From NCBI GenBank assembly GCA_964019695.1, contig OZ026519.1:25475213-25539212 (forward strand): a stretch of 64,000 nucleotides of DNA. Reading direction: 5' to 3'. The DNA is from Loripinus fragilis. Lineage: Eukaryota > Mollusca > Bivalvia > Lucinida > Lucinidae. Below the pieces are notes generated by a model, which was given only the letters and a program-made list of their open reading frames with translations, was not told the DNA's origin and did not search any database. The translations under genes were made by a program, and so were the position numbers. Positions 58,720 through 64,000 of this stretch are shown piece after piece. Position 1 is the first letter of the stretch; each line of letters begins with the position of its first letter.

Positions 58720-59706
58720 AGGACAAAAGCCCACTAGGACAAAAGCCCACTAGGACAAAAGCCCACTGGACAAAAGCCCACTAGGACAAAAGCCCACTGG
58801 GACAAAAGCCCACTAGGACAAAAGCCCACTTATATGCATTTTACAGGGATAGGTTTGAACTGATGGACAAACCCCAGGGGCGGATTGGGGTACTCTCATT
58901 TTTATCATACATAGGCTAGGGTCCAGCATTTACCGTTCACCCCAAAAAATATCAAGAATTTCAAGCACCCCAAATAAATATTTGAAATTTTAGCAACCAA
59001 AAAAATCTCCTCCATTCTGTACCTTGACCTTCAAATGTATAGAAATGACCTCTAAATATAGTCCAATTTTGTGATGACCCAAAAAAAAATATCCACAAAA
59101 TTTTCAAACCCCCAAAAATATTCAGTTTTCTGAAAAAAAAATGAAATTCAAAAGTTTGAACCAAAAAATAGCCCGAGCCTATGTATGTTTGAAAATATAA
59201 AGTATATTTATACTTTTACAGGGAGTGGGGGGGGGAAACAGACAGACGGGCCTAAAATGAAGAATCTCCCTTTTTCTCAAATCTGAAATTCCAACATCTC
59301 TCTTTTTGTTTGGCACCTCGGATAAAAGTGCAAGTTAATTGTTACTACCAGATCAAGGGGCATTTGGATTAATTAGACATATGTTTCCCAATTATAATAG
59401 ATTGTTTGACCCAAACTGTAAATTGATTTTCTTCAAAAATCAATGGCTTTTAATACCCAAATTTAGTTGTTTGCCACAACATACAGGAGAAGTAATAATG
59501 TCAGTGAAAACACACTGCAGGTGTGACTTACCCTGAAGGAGCAGTCTGATCAGGTTTAACAGTTTTATAAAAGACTTAAACCTATTTTTTTCAAAGAAGT
59601 GGGCTTTTGTCCATCCTGCCAAATAAAGCAGTGGGCTTTTGTCCAGTGGGATATTGTCCAGTGGGCTTTTGTCCTAGTGGGCTTTTGTCCCAGTGGGCTT
59701 TTGTCC
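58720..59706. mobile_element. Foldback element with 16-bp GGACAAAAGCCCACTA terminal arrays
   Basis: About seven head-to-tail copies of GGACAAAAGCCCACTA lie at 58722-58832. The inverted array AGTGGGCTTTTGTCC is at 59598-59706 (about five copies). The middle contains the second copy of the CCCCAAAAAATAT-rich repeat (58885-59215). Nested inside the hAT-like element. Confidence 0.85.
58885..59215 (+). repeat. CCCCAAAAAATATC-rich dispersed repeat, copy 2
   Basis: GGGTCCAGCATTTACCGTTC, CAAGCACCCCAAATAAATAT and CCATTCTGTACCTTGACC match 46880-47235 in order and orientation. Copy 1 starts at a G30 run; here the run is absent. Confidence 0.78.
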
Positions 59707-60315
59707 GTTCCCCATTTTATGTACAGTATCAAATACCACAACTGGTCCTGACAGCAAACTCAAATTAACAGCCATTGACATTTTAAACCCTTTATACACT
59801 TCCATATGGATTTTTCCTTCTGGTTTGAAACAATAAACTTGGGAAGGTCCATTGTAAACATAAAGGGGTCACAGGTTATCATTCCCAAATAAATATTTCT
59901 TTCTCTGAATATCTTTTATGTTCTTAATAGCAAACAGTGTATACCCTGATGAAATGCCTCATTTTGTGGCATTTCATCAAAATTTTTACTCTTTTTAGGA
60001 GTCATTAGCATACCACGGGTTAAGATTACACTGAAGACTTCTTAGTCATGACTTTAAAGGGGATAGAATACACAGCAAACCAGGCTACAGTTTATTTCTA
60101 TATTCCTCACATTCTATAAACCTTTGAATAAAATTATGGATTGCTTTTTCTTGTAGCAAAGTTGCAAATTTTGAATAGTAGCCTACAAGAGGGTCAGGTG
60201 TGAATCTTTTCGATTATAATCGATTATTACCAAACACAATCGATTTGTAGAATCGAAAGAAACTTTCGATTGATCATCGATTATAATCGATCATCGATAC
60301 AACACTATAGTTTAC

Positions 60316-61004
60316 AATTTATTTTGGTATAATTTTTGCTTTTGATAAGTATTTTGGAGATTGAAATATTTTTAGAATTTCATTGGGAAATTTCTTTGTT
60401 TTTCTTCTTCAAGTTATAATTTTTTGTTCATGTGTTTTCTTTCTTGCTTTATTATATATGTCTCTTTGTGATAGTAACTGCAGACATTTTAAAGCAAATT
60501 GGACAATCATTATACCTGCACTAATTGTTTCTTTTTGTTCCAGGTTTGATTGTTTTTCTACATGTTCTTCCCAGTCTGATTCACTGAAGTCACTTTTGAA
60601 TCAAGACACATACACTCTGGTAGAATGGGGAAGAAACAGACGATAGAATCTAGACGATCAGAATTCTTGGCTAGACCATTTTACTGAAGATCGTCTCTGG
60701 TTTTGGATGATGACTGGTGCCAAGACCGATTTTGGACAATTCCTGTCCACATCGGCATAGGTTGATAGGAGGCTGGGATGTACCTCGGTTTAGCCAGGGA
60801 ATTCCCAGTCTTCCTTGATAACCAACTCTGTCAGGTCGAGCAGCCATCAACTTAGAAGTGTAGAGAGATCCCTGACAGAGACTAGCATTTGGGAAGACAA
60901 ACAGCCCATTTCCTCAAATGCTAGCAGTATATCTCTATGGTTTGAAGAATGGTTGGTTCGAAGAAATTTTCTGGTCCAAAAGTACGGGACTCAAGAAAAT
61001 CTAA
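60316..61004 (+). other. Non-coding or unassigned; one open frame runs into the repeat below
   Basis: A frame from 60815 to 61138 is open for 107 codons, reading SLTETSIWEDKQPISSNASS and WFEEWLVRRNFLVQKYGTQE before entering the CCACCAGT repeat, and ends near a GT (AACGAG|GTAATC). A CTGTCAG acceptor at about 60834 would start one base into a codon, which does not fit exon 57973-58059 (ends on a codon boundary). I recognise no domain. It could be a linker exon with a missing partner, or chance. Confidence 0.25.
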
Positions 61005-61500
61005 GTCCACCAACCACCAGTCGACCAACCAACCACCAGTCGACCAACCAACCAACCACCAGTCAACCAACCACCAGTCAACCAGTCAACCAACCACCAG
61101 TCAACCAGGCATCAGGCTCCAGCCAGTCAACGAGGTAATCTTTTGCCTGGTATAGATAGTCGATTGACTTAGTCCACCAGTCACCAGTCAATCACTTAAT
61201 TACCTGGTAAAGATAGTCGATTGACAAAGTTCACCAGTCACCAGTCAATTTAGACTACAACCATTCACCAGACAAAACACAGTCGCCAGATAACCACCAG
61301 CCACCAGGTGACCACCAGTATCCAGGCAACCACCAGGCGACCAGCCACCAGGCGACCAGTCACCAGGCAACCACCAGTCACCAGGCGACTACCAGTCACC
61401 AGGCGACCACCAGTCACCAGGCGACCTCCAATCAATGTCACCAGGCAAGCCCAATCTTGGGGCAATTGCCGCTTACCAGACATTATGACCAGTCAATAGG
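61005..61500 (+). repeat. CCAACCACCAGT / CCAGGCGACCACCAGT minisatellite
   Basis: Two sub-arrays: ACCAACCACCAGTCGACC at 61005-61130 and CACCAGGCGACCACCAGTC at 61265-61445. They are separated by a 60-bp direct duplication (TAGATAGTCGATTGAC ... CACCAGTCACCAGTCAAT) at 61150-61255. Open frames here are repeat-derived. Confidence 0.85.
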
Positions 61501-61542
61501 CAAACAACAGTCATCTAGCAACTGGAACTCTTGTTCATAGGT

Positions 61543-62367
61543 TACCGTAGAAAGGTGCATACAACCCGCACTTTTTTTACCCCCACAACTCATGAAATAA
61601 GGGGGATGCGGGTAGTGTAATCGAACTCAAAATTTGGGACTTTTTCCCAAACACAAGCGGACCGATTTTCGGATTCTCATGCAATAATTGGAGAGATTTT
61701 CCAAGTAAAATGGCTTTGCACTTACGTGCCAGTACATCATGAGTTATTCCATCATGTTGCTGAAGTCATTTAGGCCTAACAGACATTGAAAATCGCACAT
61801 ATATCGGTAAATCCTTTCTCTTTCAAACAGCTGTCTGAATTTGTTGTGTGTAAGTGCATTTACACTGCCTGGTTCCCGCTATACTAATAGCATTGCTTAG
61901 TATTTATGTGAAAACCGATAATCACTCAAGCGTTCTATTTTTAGATGCTGTAATAGGTAAAAAAGCATAAATTGAAGAGCACTTCATTTGGAACAACACG
62001 GCTTTCTTCCTCTGAAATTGTATTTTGAGTTGCTTCCCTTGCCTGGAGAGGTGTTTATTGACATGACATGTGCACAAACCATGACTTGAACAATAGTAAA
62101 TCTATTGCCAATTACTGCACTAATTGCAGATAATTGATGTGTTTGGAGACTTAGGTAAACATAATTAGAACTTGTAATGACATCATGTGTGAAAAATAGA
62201 GTTTGCAAGGTAAGCTTTTTGTTTGCAGTTGACACACACGGACCTTTAGAATGCTGAATTTGGGATGCGGTCAATACTTACGAAATCCATTTTTTCCAGG
62301 ATTTTGGGGTCAAAAGTGGGGGTGCGGGTTGTGTATTCTTGCGGATTATACTCGGCTGTATACGGTA
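61543..62367. mobile_element. TIR element with TTACCGTA ends, 825 bp
   Basis: TTACCGTAGAAAGGTGCATA, then CAACCCGCAC, faces GTGCGGGTTGTGTATTCTTG ... TATACGGTAA. The inverted ends are 50-60 bp and imperfect. The 96-residue minus-strand frame at 61984 has no recognisable feature. Confidence 0.7.
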
Positions 62368-62564
62368 ATTCATGACCAAGTGCTTCAGTCATTCATATAA
62401 ATACTTCAACAGTCAATGTTTCTTCTCACTTCCCATCTCTTGATCAGTTATTTGAGCAAATTGAAACAAACCTGTTATCCAGTCAGGAAATTGTTTCATT
62501 CTTCTAAATCGAGATATAACAGCTCTGCTTCAAATCATAGATCTTGTTCTCTCTCAAGCAGGCA

Positions 62565-63960
62565 TCATAAGAGAAGTCATCATTCTTAAAGAAGAAGACA
62601 TGGCAAAATTAAAATATGGTTCCTTATCTTTGTCTTCTTCATCACCTCATAGACATTAGAGGAGATATTGTTCCAAAATTTTCATAAATGTCTTAGGTCT
62701 TTTATCTCTGGCACCTCAGAGGGATCAAATGAGTAAAAGACACTATTCTTATGAGACAAGTTTCAAATCATTCAACGAGACAAGTTGACAGGAGTAGAAG
62801 ATCAGAATACCATGGTCAAGAATATAGACCTGAAATATTTATACAGACTGATGATTATGATTTGATCCTAACTTCATCACCTGAAAGAAACGTAACTGTC
62901 GGACCAAAGAAAGAAAATCCAAACAATGAAGAAAGATTGAGATTTTCTTCAGTAATTGATGAAATTTGTAATTTCCATGAGATAAATTTCTGACCAAGAC
63001 AGTTGCTTCTACTTTATCGCCCATCCAAAATCTTCTATTAAAGGAGATCTTAATTAGGATGAGAAAAAATATATTTTTTACCTTAAGCTCAACTTGTTTC
63101 TGACATTTTCCAATTCATTCAAGATCAAGTTACGGTTCTCATTACAGAAGATTGGGTTATCCGAAAGGAATATCAAGATAACCTTGTGGATATGAGGTAT
63201 TATCAGTCTCATAAGGAGAAAATTATACCTCAATTGAAGCTTCACTTGACCATAATGCCAGTTAACTTTACATGTCTCTTTCTGGCAGTCAAAAGCTTGT
63301 ATTTATATGAGAAAAAAAACTTAAAGCTATCAACATACATATTCTCTTATGCAGCTTACAAGTCACTGCATGAAAAATGTTGGGAAGGATTCTTAAAGCC
63401 CTGACTACGTCCAACAATCATTCTGTCTCTTGCCTTTCTTATATAAAGATTCAGCAGGCAAGAAGGGATATGACTTTATCTGCTTCCAAGTCTTTGTCTG
63501 ACATGGCCAAAAAAACAGACTCAGATTAACACCTTTTTATTCTGATATCTTGCCTGTAGGTTGCATTCTACCAGGGTCACATATAAAAAACAGAATTTCT
63601 GAGAAATCATTTGGTTTCTAATACCATTATGTCTTCTCAGTCCAGAACCAGCCTTCAACTTCTCAGAGAATCAAATCTGATATAAGAAACCTCCATCCTA
63701 GACATCCTAGTTAGGAACTGGGTCAGTCTAGGCCCGGAGACCTAGAGGACACAGTACGGACACTTTCCCTCTAGGGGAGCACTGAAATCCTATCATCTCT
63801 GCTCTTCCTCAAACCACAGATTCCAGCTGGAGAATGAGTGGCCACTTTGCCTACTTCTGGCAAAATATAACATCATATCAGTGGGTACTTTCTATAGTTG
63901 AAAGAGGATACAAGATACCAATTGGAGAACAGTCCCCTCTTTCAAAATAACCCATTTTTT
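62565..63960 (+). pseudogene. Decayed DIRS-like retroelement (gag-like region and pre-RT segment)
   Basis: 62565-62640 reads S-S-R-H-H-K-R-S-H-H-S-stop-R-R-R-H, an RS/RH-rich gag-like start. 62751-62993 is an 80-codon charged frame. Near 63850 a frame reads SGHFAYF then WQNITSYQWVLSIVERGYKI, resembling the W-x-x-I-T-x-D-x-W-V-L segment that precedes the reverse transcriptase in DIRS-group elements, as I recall it. Stops and frameshifts separate these pieces, and the window ends before any RT motif. The family is a tentative call. Confidence 0.4.
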
Positions 63961-64000
63961 TCCAACAGACACAAAGAGTAGAGTTTTATATGTGCCTTGT

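Larger units (their letters stand above)
58513..60307. mobile_element. hAT-like element, 1.8 kb, with perfect 8-bp target duplication
   Basis: The ends TAGTGTTGT and ACAACACTA are flanked by TAGTTTAC at 58505-58512 and 60308-60315. Subterminal regions on both sides are rich in ATCGATTATAATCGA-type palindromes (58520-58615, 60205-60300). No transposase frame. It contains the foldback element at 58720-59706 and so is a composite. Confidence 0.88.

Overview
The window is animal nuclear DNA: AT-rich, very rich in introns and repeats, with no bacterial-style gene packing, operons or RNA-gene clusters. The repeats suggest a bivalve mollusc. These include molluscan-type tandem blocks with AAGGTCAAGGTCA motifs and TCCGTCTGTCC leaders, many palindromic short elements built around GATCAGACTGC cores, and tRNA-headed SINEs. 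I infer the clade from general knowledge of such repeats and cannot name the species.

I can support one cellular gene, on the plus strand between 27207 and 58059. It is partial at both ends. Seven exons join in consistent splice phase and encode an acidic linker followed by two SAM domains closely matching the ANKS1A/ANKS1B (Odin/AIDA-1) family. The exons are 27207-27457, then either 29658-29778 or 32002-32098, then 40491-40594 and 41540-41651 (SAM1), then 44752-44891 and 57973-58059 (SAM2). The ankyrin repeats expected upstream and the PTB domain expected downstream are not recognisable here. They probably lie outside the window.

Layout: 1-27206 is upstream intron or intergenic DNA filled with transposon remnants and tandem arrays. 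It holds a Harbinger-like MITE with its empty site preserved nearby, a TTCTAGAA-rich array, a GAGAAAGACC minisatellite, a 154-bp array, a 30-bp array, a decayed mariner and a 1.7-kb foldback element. 27207-44891 carries most exons. The intron after the SAM1 exons is dominated by a 2.5-kb, 30-bp minisatellite whose unit is a copy of the exon-end/5' splice-site junction itself. 44892-57972 is a 13-kb intron containing about seventeen copies of a 186-bp monomer. Each carries the palindrome GTTGCCATGGCAAC (an RFX X-box match) or a variant. 58060-64000 is intron with a nested hAT-like/foldback insertion, a CCAGT-rich minisatellite, a TIR element and a decayed DIRS-like retroelement.

Most long open frames in the window are by-products of tandem repeats whose unit length is a multiple of three. 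The strongest leads are the splice-donor-derived minisatellite, the 186-bp X-box array, and a pair of exons with matching phases that look mutually exclusive.
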